Assembly: GCA_973895155.1 (NCBI GenBank)
Contig: OZ316894.1
Span: forward strand, 19,096,001-19,160,000
Direction of reading: 5' to 3'
Length of the DNA stretch: 64,000 bases
From: Marsupella aquatica
Taxonomy: Eukaryota > Marchantiophyta
Part shown: piece after piece, positions 11,691 to 23,285 of the stretch
Layout: the number at the start of each line of letters is the position of its first letter
How positions within the stretch are numbered: the stretch's first letter is position 1
Program-made: the position numbers and the translations under genes
The notes under the pieces: generated by a model
The model's input: the letters and a program-made list of their open reading frames with translations, nothing else
Told to the model about the DNA's origin: nothing
Database searches by the model: none

Positions 11691-12360
11691 AAACAGATGG
11701 GTGAACGCGCCTCTGACTGGGTTTGGCTCAGGTAACCGTCACCCAGGTATCCCAGGAATACAAACAGATGGGTGAACGCGCCTCTGACCGGGTTTGGCTC
11801 GGTAACCGTCACCCAGGAAATAAAGTGGCAGGCTCGCAAATGGGTATTTTAAAACTTGTATCAAAAGTCCTAAACTCATACTTTTGGGGCCAGGGATTCT
11901 TTTGCGGCCCTTCAGGTTTGAGACATCCTAGTGGATGCATGGTTCAAAAATTTGACAAAGAAGCCCGGAGCAGCCCCATGCACATTAGTGAAGCATGGGC
12001 ATCCCAGGCAGCAAGGAGCACGCAGCTCAAGTTGATTAATATAAGGCTTAGTCTGGTAAAGGTGACACAGGTATTGGAAATAAAGTGGCAGACTCCAAAT
12101 AGGTACTTTGCCACTCACAACCAATGTTGAAACTCCTATGTTTGGGCCAGGATTATTTGCTGCCTTCTGATTTTAGAAGCCTGCGCAGATCGATGGATTG
12201 AACATTTGTCTAAGGAGCAAGCAGCAACATTTTTCACTTGCTACCGACGTCCAAACTCATCCTTCCGGGCTGGGATTCTTTTGCGGCCCTTCAGATATGA
12301 GACACCCCAGTGGATGGATGCATGCATAGATGGATGGATTGAAAGTTTGTTGAAGGAGCG
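11691..12360. repeat. mixed tandem array (71-bp and about 200-bp units)
   Basis: AAACAGATGGGTGAACGCGC at 11,691 recurs at 11,762; both continue into a GGTTTGGCTC...GGTAACCGTCACCCAGG motif. A longer unit with GGGATTCTTTTGCGGCCCTTCA followed by TGAGACA...GTGGATG occurs at about 11,890 and 12,270, with a more decayed copy near 12,145. The long unit is present in reverse complement at 40,735-41,230, so this is a dispersed family that forms local arrays. Confidence 0.75.
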
Positions 12361-12544
12361 GGCAGACCCTGCCTCAAACCGACGACATTTAGTTTGGTGG
12401 AATGTAGACGGGAATGAACCTGTTTGGACAATGGATGGTACATGCATGTTGCCCAGTGCATCCATCACCCCTCACATGGCTGTTGTTGCTTTGGATGTCG
12501 CCGGAAAAGCGCATGGCTGGCATGTCGGTTTATTAAAGGGCAGG

Positions 12545-14015
12545 GCATTAGCCTTCCTGATTTTTCAGCTTTGGGTTTTTCAGATTTGGATAACTGCTCT
12601 GGAAGGGTTCTCCTCTACTTAAACCAACATTTGTGAAAATAAAACCTATTAGGGCTCTAAGTTTTGCTAAGTATACTGGGGAGGGCATTCTTTTCTACTT
12701 AAACCACAACTCCTCATACAAGAGGCTCTGCGTTACCCAGAGGGCTCACTCTAAACTTATTCCCTCCTCGAAAAACGTGAGGTGCTCTTTGCGCCTCCCA
12801 GCAGCCATTGGATTTTGCTCACCTCTGCACCTATTCTCAACCATTAGATGTGATCAAGGGCTCAAACAAAAGATCTTACCAAGATCTACGGATGGTGAAA
12901 ATTGCAGCCAAAAATATAAAGTATTGAGGGAGAAAAAAGGAAAACAAATCTCTTCGATCTTATTGGTAGATTTCAAATTCCCCAGATCTGGGCAGTCTAT
13001 TCCAATTTGAACTTCATCCATCCTGGCCATCCATTTTTGTTTGCCTCTCTAGCTATCTGTACGTCCATTTCAGAAGGCAATGTAGGGCTCAAACAAAAGA
13101 TCTCAATGAGATCTACAGCTGGGTTTTTTTCTGTTTTCAAAAATGAATAAATATTTTCAAAAATAAAAATAAAAATAAAATTGTTTTTTGCCCAATTGAA
13201 CTCTGCCCGTTGCCTTTTGCCTTCCCTGTGTGCAAATGAGTTACTCGTATAATACCCTACAGTGTACAAAAGTGTCTTTTACACCCGTAGTAGTGGTTTA
13301 ATGGATTTGCCTTCCTGATTTTAGGCTTTTGGTTTCTCAGATTTGGATAGATTCTCTAATAAGGCTCTCCTCTACTAAAACCAAAATTTGTGAGAATAAA
13401 AATCTATTAGGCTGGGGAGGGCATTATTATCTACTCAATGGATTAGCCTTCCTGATTTTTTGCTTTGGGTTTTTCAGATTTGGATAGCTTCTCTGGGAAG
13501 GTTCTCCTATACTTAAACCAAAATTTGTGAACATAGAAACCTATTAGGCTTGCCCAGCAAGGCATGGCAGTGTGGTAGCTCACTTGAGTTGAGACTCATT
13601 GGTAGAGGGTTCCAATGTTGTGACTGAATGTTCCCTTGCTATGAGGTTTCACAGATTTCCCCTCAAATTTAATTTTAATAAAAACTAATAGCTTCTAAGA
13701 TTCTCTAGGTATATTGGGGAGGACATTCTTATCTACTTAATGGATTGGACCTCCTGATTTTCTACTTAGGTTTTTCAGATTTGGATTTCTTCTCTGGGAA
13801 GGTTCTCTCCTACTTAAACCAAAATTGGTGAAAAATAAAAATGTATTAGGCTTCTAAGTTTCTCTAGGTATATTTTTACCTACTAATTGGATTTAACTTC
13901 CTGATTTTTTGCTTTAGGTTTATGAGAGTTGGATTGCTTCTCCAGGAAGGTTCTCATGTACTTAAACTAAAATTTGTGGACATAAAACCCTATTAGGCCT
14001 CAATAAGTTTGTCTA
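12545..14015. repeat. tandem array of about 150-200-bp AT-rich units
   Basis: At least five units (near 12,550, 13,305, 13,440, 13,740 and 13,885) share CTTCCTGATTTT, then TTTTTCAGATTTGGAT, a TCTCYNGGAAGGTTCTC motif, ACTTAAACCAAAATTTGTG and CTATTAGG. Spacing varies because of interruptions, such as the 12,720-13,290 block. It is non-coding and decayed. Confidence 0.8.
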
Positions 14016-14329
14016 AGTGTGCTAAGGTCATGTTAAGGGAACACCCTAAAACTTAAGTCAATAAAGGGCATTATATCACAACAATAATGGGCATAATGAA
14101 GAATAATTTTATTTAATAATTGAATGCCCAAGATAGTCAATAAAGGGCATTATATCACAACAATGCTTTCAAAATAGGCCATTACAGTATAATTTATGTC
14201 TGTCCTGAATTTCCCCTTACAATTTTCAGTGCATTTAATGCACGGTCAAGGCTTGGATCACCTCATTGGGTAGGTTTCCCTCCACTTAGACTTAAATTAG
14301 TAAAAAGAAAAATCTTTTAGGGCATTAAA

Positions 14330-14715
14330 TTTGTTAAGGTCCTGTTTTGAGATCCCCGTTGAGAGCTATACGGGCACATCACAAGTTCAGTTTCCTCCTA
14401 GTGCCTGAGGTTTTACTCAATACTAGCCCGACTACCCGTCCTTTGACGTAAATAGAGGCAAAAATAAAAAAGAGTCAACCCTTGATGACAACAGCTAACT
14501 TTCACACAGACTGCCTCCCTTATCCATTGACCATCTTCACAGGCAGCTCTATTTTCAAATGTGGCAAATAACTCCCGACACTACTCCACCCCCATCCCCG
14601 GATTTGACCCCCACCCCTAATTTGATTATCATCCCCGAAGTCACATTCTAAGGGCTTCAGTCTAGACATAGGCCTTCAAAGTAGCTTCACATTGCAATTA
14701 ATGGTAGGATTTAGG
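14330..14715. repeat. dispersed repeat, copy 1 (partner near 63.4-64.0 kb)
   Basis: Shares a long ordered set of motifs with 63,370-63,985 in the same orientation: CCCTTGATGACA.CAGCT, TCTTCACAGGC, CTATTTTCAAA, a C-rich stretch with ACCCC...AATTYGATTA, AAGTCACA, GGCTTCAGTCTA and AAAGTAG.TTC.CATTGCA. The 14,460-14,471 A-rich run and the preceding GTTCAGTTTCCTCC could be read as SINE-like, but no convincing Pol III A box is seen. The family is unidentified. Confidence 0.7.
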
Positions 14716-15159
14716 GAAGAGATGTGGGCAATCAGGCCCCAGCAAATATCTTTTCACTCATTGATCTAGCGATCTTTGGTCCCAACCACTCCAACACTTT
14801 AGACAGAAACTCCTCTCACATACAGTGGTGATATTGGAGAAATCAGGCCCCAACATGGCCCCAAAACAGAACAAAAATTCTTTTTACTCACTGACTTAGT
14901 GGAGACTATCTGCCCCGACGGCCCGAACAGTTTAGGGAATAGACTACTCCCTCATGAAGTGGAGAACTTTGGGCATTTAGGTAATCACTTCTGAGAGATT
15001 GGTTCACTCAAGGAATGGTGGGGCTTCTTCCGGTGACCGTAATTGCTTAGAAACATCTGTTGCTCGGACTCAAATACTTACTTACATGCCATTGTTGTAA
15101 CTTAAGAAATGGTTGGGGTTGGTTCCAACACTTATAAAAATCCTTTGCACAGGCCCATA

Positions 15160-16110
15160 TACATGTGAGCAATTATCCAACTTTCAAAATGTTATGGCAG
15201 TCACTTGCCAAGGACTGTTTTCCTTCGGGAATAGTGGGGCTTCTGGGTAGGCCCAACACTTCCAAAATCCTTTTTGCTTGCTCATACCCCAATACTTACA
15301 AGCCATTGCTTCACTTGGGCATGGTCGGTTACGGTTCCAAAAATCTTTTCTGCTTGCTCATACCCCAATACTTACAAGCCATTGCTTCACTTGGGCATGG
15401 TCGGTTGGGCAGGGTCTTAGAAATATCCTTTTGTTCGTGCTCCAATACCAGGGCAGGCTCTTAGAAACAGGTTCTGCCCGGACCCAAGACGATAGACAAG
15501 CATTGTTTCACTTGGAATTGGTCGGTCAGTTGGGGAGGCTCTTAAAAAAAATCCTTTGCTCGTACTCCAAGACAAGGGAAGGGAAGGGTCCTAGAAGCAT
15601 CTTCTGCCCTAACCCGAATAGTTGCACAGCACTGTTTCACTTGGATATGGTAGGTCAGTCGGCCAGGCTCTTAGAAATTATTTTTCCCTTTTTTTTTCTT
15701 GAAAGGAGTACTTTAATTATTAGCCAAATAAAACCCAATAAAAAAACGGGAGTAAAACGGTCGTGGGTGACTCTTGGTCCTTGACCGCATTTAGAAAAAT
15801 CTTTTGTTCGGACTGGCATATTCACAAAGCCATTGTTTCACTTGGAAATGGTCGGTCAGGCAGGTTCTCAGAAATATCCTTTTGTTCGTACTCCAAAACG
15901 AGGGCAGGCTCTTAGAAACATTTCTGCCCGGGCTCGAACACTTACACAGCATTGTTTCACTTGGAAATGGTCGGCCAGTCGGGCAGCCTCTTGGAAAAAT
16001 GATTTTTGCTCGTATTCCAATACGAGGGCAGGCTCTTATTATTAGAAGCAGCTTCTGCCCGGACCCGAACAGTCGTCACACAAGCATTCTTTTCCACTTG
16101 GAAATCCTCG
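15160..16110. repeat. tandem array, about 170-bp GC-moderate units
   Basis: Repeated order: CAYTGTTTCACTTGGNNATGGTCGG, GGGCAGGCTCTTAGAAA, ATCCTTTTG.TCGTNCTCCAA, CTTCTGCCCGGACCC. At least five units are visible. A 56-bp block at 15,275-15,330 is repeated perfectly at 15,351-15,406, evidence of recent slippage inside an otherwise diverged array. Weaker related units extend back to about 14,700. Long plus-strand open frames simply read the repeat. Confidence 0.88.
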
Positions 16111-16116
16111 GGCAGT

Positions 16117-16209
16117 CGGGCAGGCTGGACACGAGTGTGACAAAGTTCGGGCAGGATGGACACGAGTGTGACAAAGTTCGGGCAGGCTGGACACGAGTGT
16201 GACAAAGTT
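16117..16209. repeat. 31-bp tandem repeat, three nearly perfect units
   Basis: Units at 16,117-16,147, 16,148-16,178 and 16,179-16,209 begin CGGGCAGG and continue TGGACACGAGTGTGACAAAG. One substitution separates them. The array abuts the 170-bp array and appears young. Confidence 0.95.
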
Positions 16210-19130
16210 TTTAATGCGCAATCAGTGCGGTGTCCAGGATGGATCGATCAATCGCTTATCGCTCCCCCCTGAATGGCTGAATCGCAGTAGTGCGGAGCGA
16301 TAAGGACCCGCGAAGCCTCCGCACGCGCGAGGAGGACGCAAGGACAAAGCGTGCACTACAGCTGCTCCAGCTGATAAGAAAGAGGCGACGGAACGCGAGC
16401 GAGATGACGATAGACGACGCCTGACCTGCCCTCGGCTGCCCGCTCTGCCCGATCCAGCAGTCCCTGGCATGCGGTACAGTGGAGATAGAAAGAGAGAGAG
16501 GCGGGCTGCTTAATACCGGCAGGCAGGAGATCTGATTCGGTTGCGGGCAAGAACGGAGATAGAGAGAGAGGGACAGATAGAGAGAGACTGACCGGGGAGG
16601 GCGAGAGTTTACTGTAGAGAGTCTTTTCGCCGCTGAAATAAAAACGAAACCTTTTTCGGGGGGATTATTTTATTTTCTGAAAATGAATGAAATGTCTCGA
16701 TCGTACCTATAACACATTGCCAAAGACAGGAGTACAATAATTTATATGGTTTACAATGAACGGAAGGCAAGAGAGGTCCAAAGAGGGCTAATATCAACAC
16801 AAAATAGAGACAATTCAACCTTGAAAACCAAGGAAGAGGACGAAGAAAATATGTTTCTCGATAAATTATTTGATTGGAAATGAATGGAAACCCTGAAAAC
16901 CAACTAAGAGGAAGAAGAAATAAATGTTTCTTGACAAATTATCTGAATTGGAAATGAATGGAACAGAGACTTAAACTGGAGGGTGAGTTTACTGTAGACA
17001 TAATATTTGCCACTGGAAAGGAGCATTGGGAGGGGGGAGATTATTTGATGTGAAAAAGAATGATGTAGCAAACTATAACCCACTGCCATGAAATAACAAA
17101 CTCTTTGTTGGGGAGTGAAAATGAAGGAAATATAGGCATAAACGGGCCATAAAAAACTATATATTGGGGAGTGATTTGATCCGGAAATGAATGTCATGTA
17201 CATTGCCTAAGAATTAAAAGGTCCCAAGGACAAGAGACCCAATGCAAGAAAGAAAACAACACTGCACAACCAAAGAGCCAAAAGGACCCAGAGTTGCTTG
17301 CACACACCAGGGCATACTAACTGAAGCCCTTCTCCGAAGCAAACTGAAATGCCTGGTAAAGCCTGGGAGTATACGGCTCAAGAGGCTAATCAAGAGAATT
17401 TGTTTCTGCCCTAAAACAAACAGCCCAATTATTTGATAGATTCAATGAAAGTGAGCAAAGAGGTTCCGTTGTCATAATAAAGTAGTGTCATAGAAAAGAT
17501 TGAGTGAACAGGCTTGTACTACGCCATGGGATTGATATGATGTTTTCCTATTGAAATGAATGCGGTATGTACAATCTGCAGTTTCTTTTGCTTTCCAAGT
17601 ATCTTTTAAGTTAAATGGCACTAGCTCAAATACGCGTGCATCTGCACAGGAAAGACTGCCCCTACCCAGAGTCCCCATGCGGATTGCTACTCACAAGCAC
17701 AGTCTAGAATATCAATTTTTTCTGTTACCAGAGAATTTTGACTTATGGCTTCACTCTATGGGTAGGTAATCAATGGCAGACTTTGATGGCAAACCATAGT
17801 GTAGATAGAGCTGAAGTCTATGGCACACTATTGGTGCTATTTAACAATATTTGCTCAGCACTGAAAGTTTAGCACTTGAAACTTATGTTTTAGAGTCAGA
17901 GATAGTGTGACATACTCGTGTTCCTGGTGTGGTTTTCAATTTTGTGTTGGATGAGTGCTGAATGAGTTGTTGGGGCCAGTATGAAGACCCCATACCTTAG
18001 TGATGGGAACACTTTGATGGGAATACTATTCTCTTCAAAGTTTGCCTTGTCAACACCTTGGGGTGTAAATTAATGAAAATACTTTGCTGGACATCCAGCA
18101 AAAAGCTATTGAAAGCTAGTTCAAACCGCATAGCTGCGAGGTTATAATGGGGACTTTGAGCAAGTTGAAACCACAGATTCAGTTCAGAAACCAAAGGAAC
18201 CCTATGAAAAGAGAATGAAGGGCTTTTCTTGATGTAGAGCTAATGCCCACTGGGGAGCCCAGGCCACACAACTGGGAAAGAGATAAGTTTAGGACGTTGA
18301 GCGGCAAGATTTAGCATAGTCTTCATACCTTTTTTGCCACAAAAAATATCAATCCCCGCCCATAATGAAACAGAATACAACCAAAGGAAGCCTACAAAAG
18401 GGGGACACTAAGAGAGGGAGAACCAGATGAGCGGCAGAAGCCCTAGGCGGGAAGTACTTTATATTCCTTAACTTGGTTTTTGATCATTTGATCACTAGGA
18501 CGTCTAAAAAATCTTATTCTTATGGTTAATGACTTATCAGGAACACATGAAAAATTTCAATATGTGTTTTTGCCAAACCTGTCCATTTCTGTTAGGGTCA
18601 TGTCTTATCAACTATTTCTACAACCAACAAATTAAAATTTTGCAATTTTGTGTCTTGCAGCAGTTTGGGCCCTAACCATAACGGTGGCGTACTGAATGCA
18701 ATAAAAAGTGTAACTTTGAGACCCCTATTGTCCTTTTCAAGAGGCAAAATTTGGCTAGATTCTATCTCATTGAAAAGTCTTGGCCACCCTTCCATTAGCC
18801 GGTTTAACAGCAAACCAGAACCAGAGAACAAACTAGCCCAAATTGGAGGGTTTCCCTGAAATCTAGGGAGATATACTAGTCAAAAATCAATCTAAAAAAT
18901 TAGATAAGGAAGATTTTAGCATCTTCTCAGTCACGCTAGGGTCACAATAACCACCCGGACTAAAACGGGAAAAAAACATTAAAAATTACCCGGGTCTCCA
19001 GTATCTCTCTCGTTTTGATGTTTTTTGTCGTTTTGAAAAGTCTCTCTTGACCAGACCACTTACTCGTCTAGTCATCAGAGTGCAAAATGCCTCGTTTGGA
19101 AAAAAACACCTCACAATAAAGACAGTGAGG
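16210..19130. other. intergenic with a 70-bp duplication, no gene recognised
   Basis: 16,480-16,590 is GA-rich. At 16,824-16,962 a roughly 70-bp unit containing GAAAACCAA, AAATTAT.TGA and TTGGAAATGAATGGAA is duplicated in tandem. The rest is AT-rich without supported reading frames. Confidence 0.5.
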
Positions 19131-19139
19131 GAAACACGT

Positions 19140-20010
19140 CTCCCTCACCCAGATTCCGAATCTAAAAAGAGCTCCCCGACCATTTGGCCCAACCCATAAA
19201 GGAACGTGGCCAGGTTATTATAGACGTTGGCCCCCTTCTCATGGAGAACACCGACGAATCCACGTAGGGTCCAGAAATACTCTAATCGATCAGCGGAGTC
19301 GGGGGGCAGCGCGTAGGTGTGGGCAGCGAAACTAAGTTGGTGTCGGGGGGCGCAACCCATGTGCTGGCCCGGGCATCGACCCTGACAAAAAACGGATCGT
19401 CTTGGGGAGCCACGAATTATGACGCAGGAGGAGACGGAAATTCAAGGCGTGACCCGTAAGGCGATGCGCCACCGCGATACTGGGTGCCTGGGTGGGGATT
19501 CTGCCGGATTAGGGGCGTATGTGGCGAAAGGGACGAGGAACCCATTGGTCTCGAGGCTCGGCACCTGCTTCGGGACTGCCAAATTTAGCGACGGAACTAT
19601 CCGTGGCGTGTCCCGTGGATGACTAGGCCTTTTGTCGCTTGTGGGTCCGGGGCGGGCAGGCATCATTAATTGAGGGCGTTGTCTGGCTTGACCACGCGTG
19701 TGGCGCGGTCAAAGGAGGGCAGAAGGAACGAAAGCTTTCGAAAAGGAAAGAAAAGCGGTTTTTCTTTGTTAACTCGTGAGAGAGTTTCGACCCTCGGGCA
19801 GTGCCACTTCGCCCCTTAAAACCCTCGGGCAGCGGGGGCCGGTCTCTGCCGGGATCCGACCGGCCCTACCGCTCATCGGCGACAGAGAGCAGCCAGTTTC
19901 AGGTAGGAGGCCGGCAGTTTGACCGGCGTTCGGTTTGCATTCTGACATTATTGGGGAACAGGATGGGCTCGGATCGGGGGCGTTTTGGCCGGCGGCCAAT
20001 AAAGTGAAAA
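19140..20010. other. isolated GC/CpG-rich block, no gene recognised
   Basis: About 0.9 kb of markedly GC- and CpG-rich sequence stands between AT-rich flanks. Open frames on both strands reach only 60-76 codons and match nothing I recognise. It could be a CpG-island-like regulatory region, a spacer fragment or a decayed insert. Confidence 0.4.
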
Positions 20011-20949
20011 GGAAAAAAACAATCCCAAATTTAGTGTACTTTAATTACCAAACCTGAAGCCTGGATAGACCCGGTCAGTGAACCATGCAACGCCAATGGA
20101 CTGGGACACCCTTTACACTTTCATGAGTGACGCTCTAGTTGTTTCCAAAAAACGTTTTAACATGAAACTTTTCTTATTAATATCTTCCCTTATATCCATC
20201 TGAATCTCTAAGGTTACTGTAATTGGGCTTGTTAGAGGCTGTTTGAAAACATAATTCCAATAAGTCTAATATTGCTCTTTATTATCAAGAAGTGAGGACA
20301 ACTATGAATTTCTTATGATTTCTGAGTCATTCACTTGGCACACTTCAGCTTTCTGAGATTTTTGAGTGGCTAAGTTCTTCTCAATACCTCCCAAGATATC
20401 CAATGTAGGAATGCCCATTTCATGTTTAGCATTTGATGTTTAGCCTCCACCCCATGCCCGGCATAGACTGCACAGCAACTGTCATGGGACTACACCTGCG
20501 AACAGCTGGTGTGGACTGCCATCATGGGTGCCCTCCCCTGTTTGCCATTGTCCATGAAATGAATTATCGCAGCATCCAAAACCTGGGCCTTTGCAAACAT
20601 TAAAACCCAACCCCCCTGCACAAGAGCACATAAAAGAGTACAATTAATTTCAGTGCGAAGAGCTCCATATTACACTGTTTCAGTCCCCACCATATTCCCC
20701 AATTTATTATTTTCCCCACTTCATAACGTTCTGCTACGTTTTTTTCCTTGGTTCAAGATTTGGTGTGAAAAGAATTTGGGTGCAGCACCGTGTGAAAGAA
20801 ACGCCCCCTGATATTTGGCCGCCAGCGCGCACCGCCAGAATGGCCCCGGTTCTCTTTTTCTCCTCGGGTCAGGCGCTTTTGGTAATCATCGGCACCCAGA
20901 CGAGAACAGTGATGATACAGTACAGTAACGGGGAACGGTGGCAGACGCG

Positions 20950-21050
20950 CGGGCAGGTACAGCACAAGGCAGGCAGGCACGCAGGCGGGCAGAGGCAGGT
21001 CCGCAGGCAGGTCCGCAGGCAGGCGGGCGGGCTGGCGGGCGGGCGGGTTG
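20950..21050. repeat. GGCA/GGCG-rich microsatellite
   Basis: Imperfect iteration of GCAGGCAGG, GCAGGTCC and GCGGGCGG motifs. It sits inside a GC-rich block of about 20,790-21,110. Confidence 0.8.
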
Positions 21051-21439
21051 TCATGCAGCGAACGGTGCGTCGCTCGGTTGCGCGCGTAGTTTTATGAACT
21101 TGCACGAGCCCCAGCCGAGGCATTTTCGCTTGCCTTTCCTTGCCTTTCCTTCCAGAATTTGAAACCCCCATGGACCACAAGGTTTGAACTTTGAAACCCC
21201 CATAGACCCCAGTTCCCAAGATCTGAGTCTACAAACCCCCTTGGACCCTATTTCAACAGTTCGAGTTTAATTAGGCTGACTTGATATTCATAAAGTCAGG
21301 TTTATTTAGCTTTGGGGAAGTGCTGGAGGAGTAGGTAAGCTCGCCTCCATCAAAGGGACAGTGAAATTTAGGGCATTTGGGTTCAGTTTTACACCATAAA
21401 ATGAGGAAAGCTGAATTCCATTTCATTAATTTCCATCCT

Positions 21440-22030
21440 AAGATCTGAAATATTTGGGCTTGTGGTTTTGTAAGGCTCCTCTTCTCTGGTTGCCTTGCAG
21501 GTGCAAAACTAAAAACTCATTTCACTCTCATAATCATGAAGTTATGGGCCCCAAACTTGCACAGACCACCAAAATGTGATGCAAGTGAGTAGTGGAGAGG
21601 AGAATTCCACTACAACAAAGTTCCCTCGCACTAATCTGAAATATAATGCTTGTTGTTTTGTAAGTCATCTGAAATATAAGGCTTGTTGTTTTGTAAGTCT
21701 CCTCTTCTCTACTTGCCTTGCAGGTGCAAAACTAAAACTAAAACTAAAACTTAACGAAGTACTCATAATCATGAAGTAATGGGCCCCAAGTTAGCAAGGA
21801 CCACCAAAAAAATGTGGTCCACATGAGTAGTGGAGGAGAGAATTCCACTACATTAATTTCCGTCGCACTAATCTGAAATATTAGGCTTCTGGTTTTCCAA
21901 GTATCCTGGTTGCCTTGCAGCTACAAACCTCAAAACTAAAACTCAAACTTGCTGCAGTACTCATAATCACGAAGTTAGGGGCTCCAAACTGGCATGGACC
22001 ACCAAAATGTGGTCCACGGGAGTGATGTGT
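21440..22030. repeat. about 200-bp tandem repeat, three diverged units
   Basis: Each unit runs ATCTGAAATATNNGGCTTGTGG, TTGCCTTGCAG.TGCAAA, CTCATAATCATGAAGT, GGGCYCCAA..T.GCA, GACCACCAAAATGTG and AGAATTCCACTAC. Units begin near 21,440, 21,640 (with an extra 40-bp internal duplication) and 21,870. The array ends just upstream of the GC-rich leader of the F-box gene, so it lies in that gene's upstream region. Confidence 0.85.
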
Positions 22031-22229
22031 GCGACATTGTAGTCCATCCTGGCCATGCTCTGCTTTTGGTTCCTTGGTTCGCACGATGGCTTGGAAAGGC
22101 TTTTTTTTTGGTTGGTTCCTTGGTTCCATATGAGCAGCACATGGCGAGGGGCAACTCTTCCGGTCCATCTGGGTCTGGCAGCAGCACCAGCTTCAGCTTC
22201 AGCTTCGTCTTGTTGCACCTCGCTTCCAC

Positions 22230-23285
22230 TCGACTCGACTCGACTCGACTCAGACCCACCTTCTTCCGCTGCTTCTCATCATCATCATCGAATCCTCTGT
22301 TACTCCTGCTGCTGCTGCTCCTGCTCCTGCTGCTGGTGATGGCGATGGTGGTGCTGCGGGGGATCTATCTGCTCGTAGTGCCTCGACCTGGTGCGCGTTT
22401 CGTCGATCGTGCTCCTCGGGGATGTCGCGTCCTCGGCTCGTCGATCTCGCTTCGCCGTCGCCGCTGATGCCTCTGCTGTGCTGCTGCCGCTGCTGCTGCT
22501 GGGGTATCGTTGCTTCGCGTCTTGGGGCAGGGTGGAAGTGAAGACCCACATGCATTTCCTGGAGAGGCTTTGCGTTGCTCGCAGGATCGGGTTTTTCCAG
22601 CTTTCGGAGGGAGGCAGACGATATCGACCGCCACTTTCGGCGACGGACGGGAGTCGACGATAGGGAGGAGCAGGAGAAATCTGGCCCTCTTTGGTCCAGT
22701 GCAGTGGAGTGGAGTGGAGTGGAGTGCAGGAGGAGCGCTGTGGAGGAGGAGCATCGGGAGGTGCTTTGGGAAGGGCGGACGGGGTCGGCGGTGTTGGTGA
22801 AGGGGAGCTCTGTGGTGTGGAGTCCGGAGTGTATGCGCTTGTCTCTCTCTCTTCTTAGTTCTGGGACAGGCTTGTCCAAGCAGGCAGACGGGCGAGGAAT
22901 TTGGGACTCGAGAGAAGGGCAGTGACGCGGTTTTGTTTTCTTTGTCTGATCACTGCTTGTTTTCGTGGAGTCGGGGAGGAGGATTGAGTGTTGTGTGGGG
23001 TGTTTAGCCCGTTTGGTTCAATCTGGACAAGAAGGCCTGTTTTTCGTTCTCCAGGATCGAGCGGAGCGAGGGAGAGTGGAGGGTGTCTCTTTGCTGTCGA
23101 TGGGATGATTCGAAGGAAGTACAGGGGTTGGTAACACTGACTAGGAGGTTCAGTGTGTGGAGAAGAGGAGCGATTATCTTGTAAGGTAAGGACTCGATTG
23201 GGCCGAGAGGAGCAAGTCTGCCAAGGAAGTATAGGAAGTAGGAACCACGGCGAGGGGACAAGGTGCAGAGGGTCTCTGGACAACC
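22230..23285 (+). promoter_or_regulatory. long GC-rich promoter/5' leader of the F-box/kelch gene
   Basis: One kilobase of GC-rich sequence precedes the start codon. It contains CGACT repeats (22,230-22,250), CTG/CTC runs (22,309-22,345) and a GGAGT pentamer repeat (22,703-22,727). TCTCTCTCTCTTCTTAG at 22,841-22,857 resembles a 3' splice acceptor, so a leader intron is possible. Several upstream ATG frames exist but none encodes a recognisable product. The transcription start cannot be fixed from sequence. Confidence 0.5.

Noticed and set aside
13560-13660. Possible SINE head (GTGGTAGCTCACTTG then GGTTCCAATG)
   Set aside because: Pol III box spacing is plausible but there is no clear tail, target duplication or second copy.
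15165-16202. Several long plus-strand open frames
   Set aside because: They read the 170-bp tandem array and repeat their own sequence; no domain.
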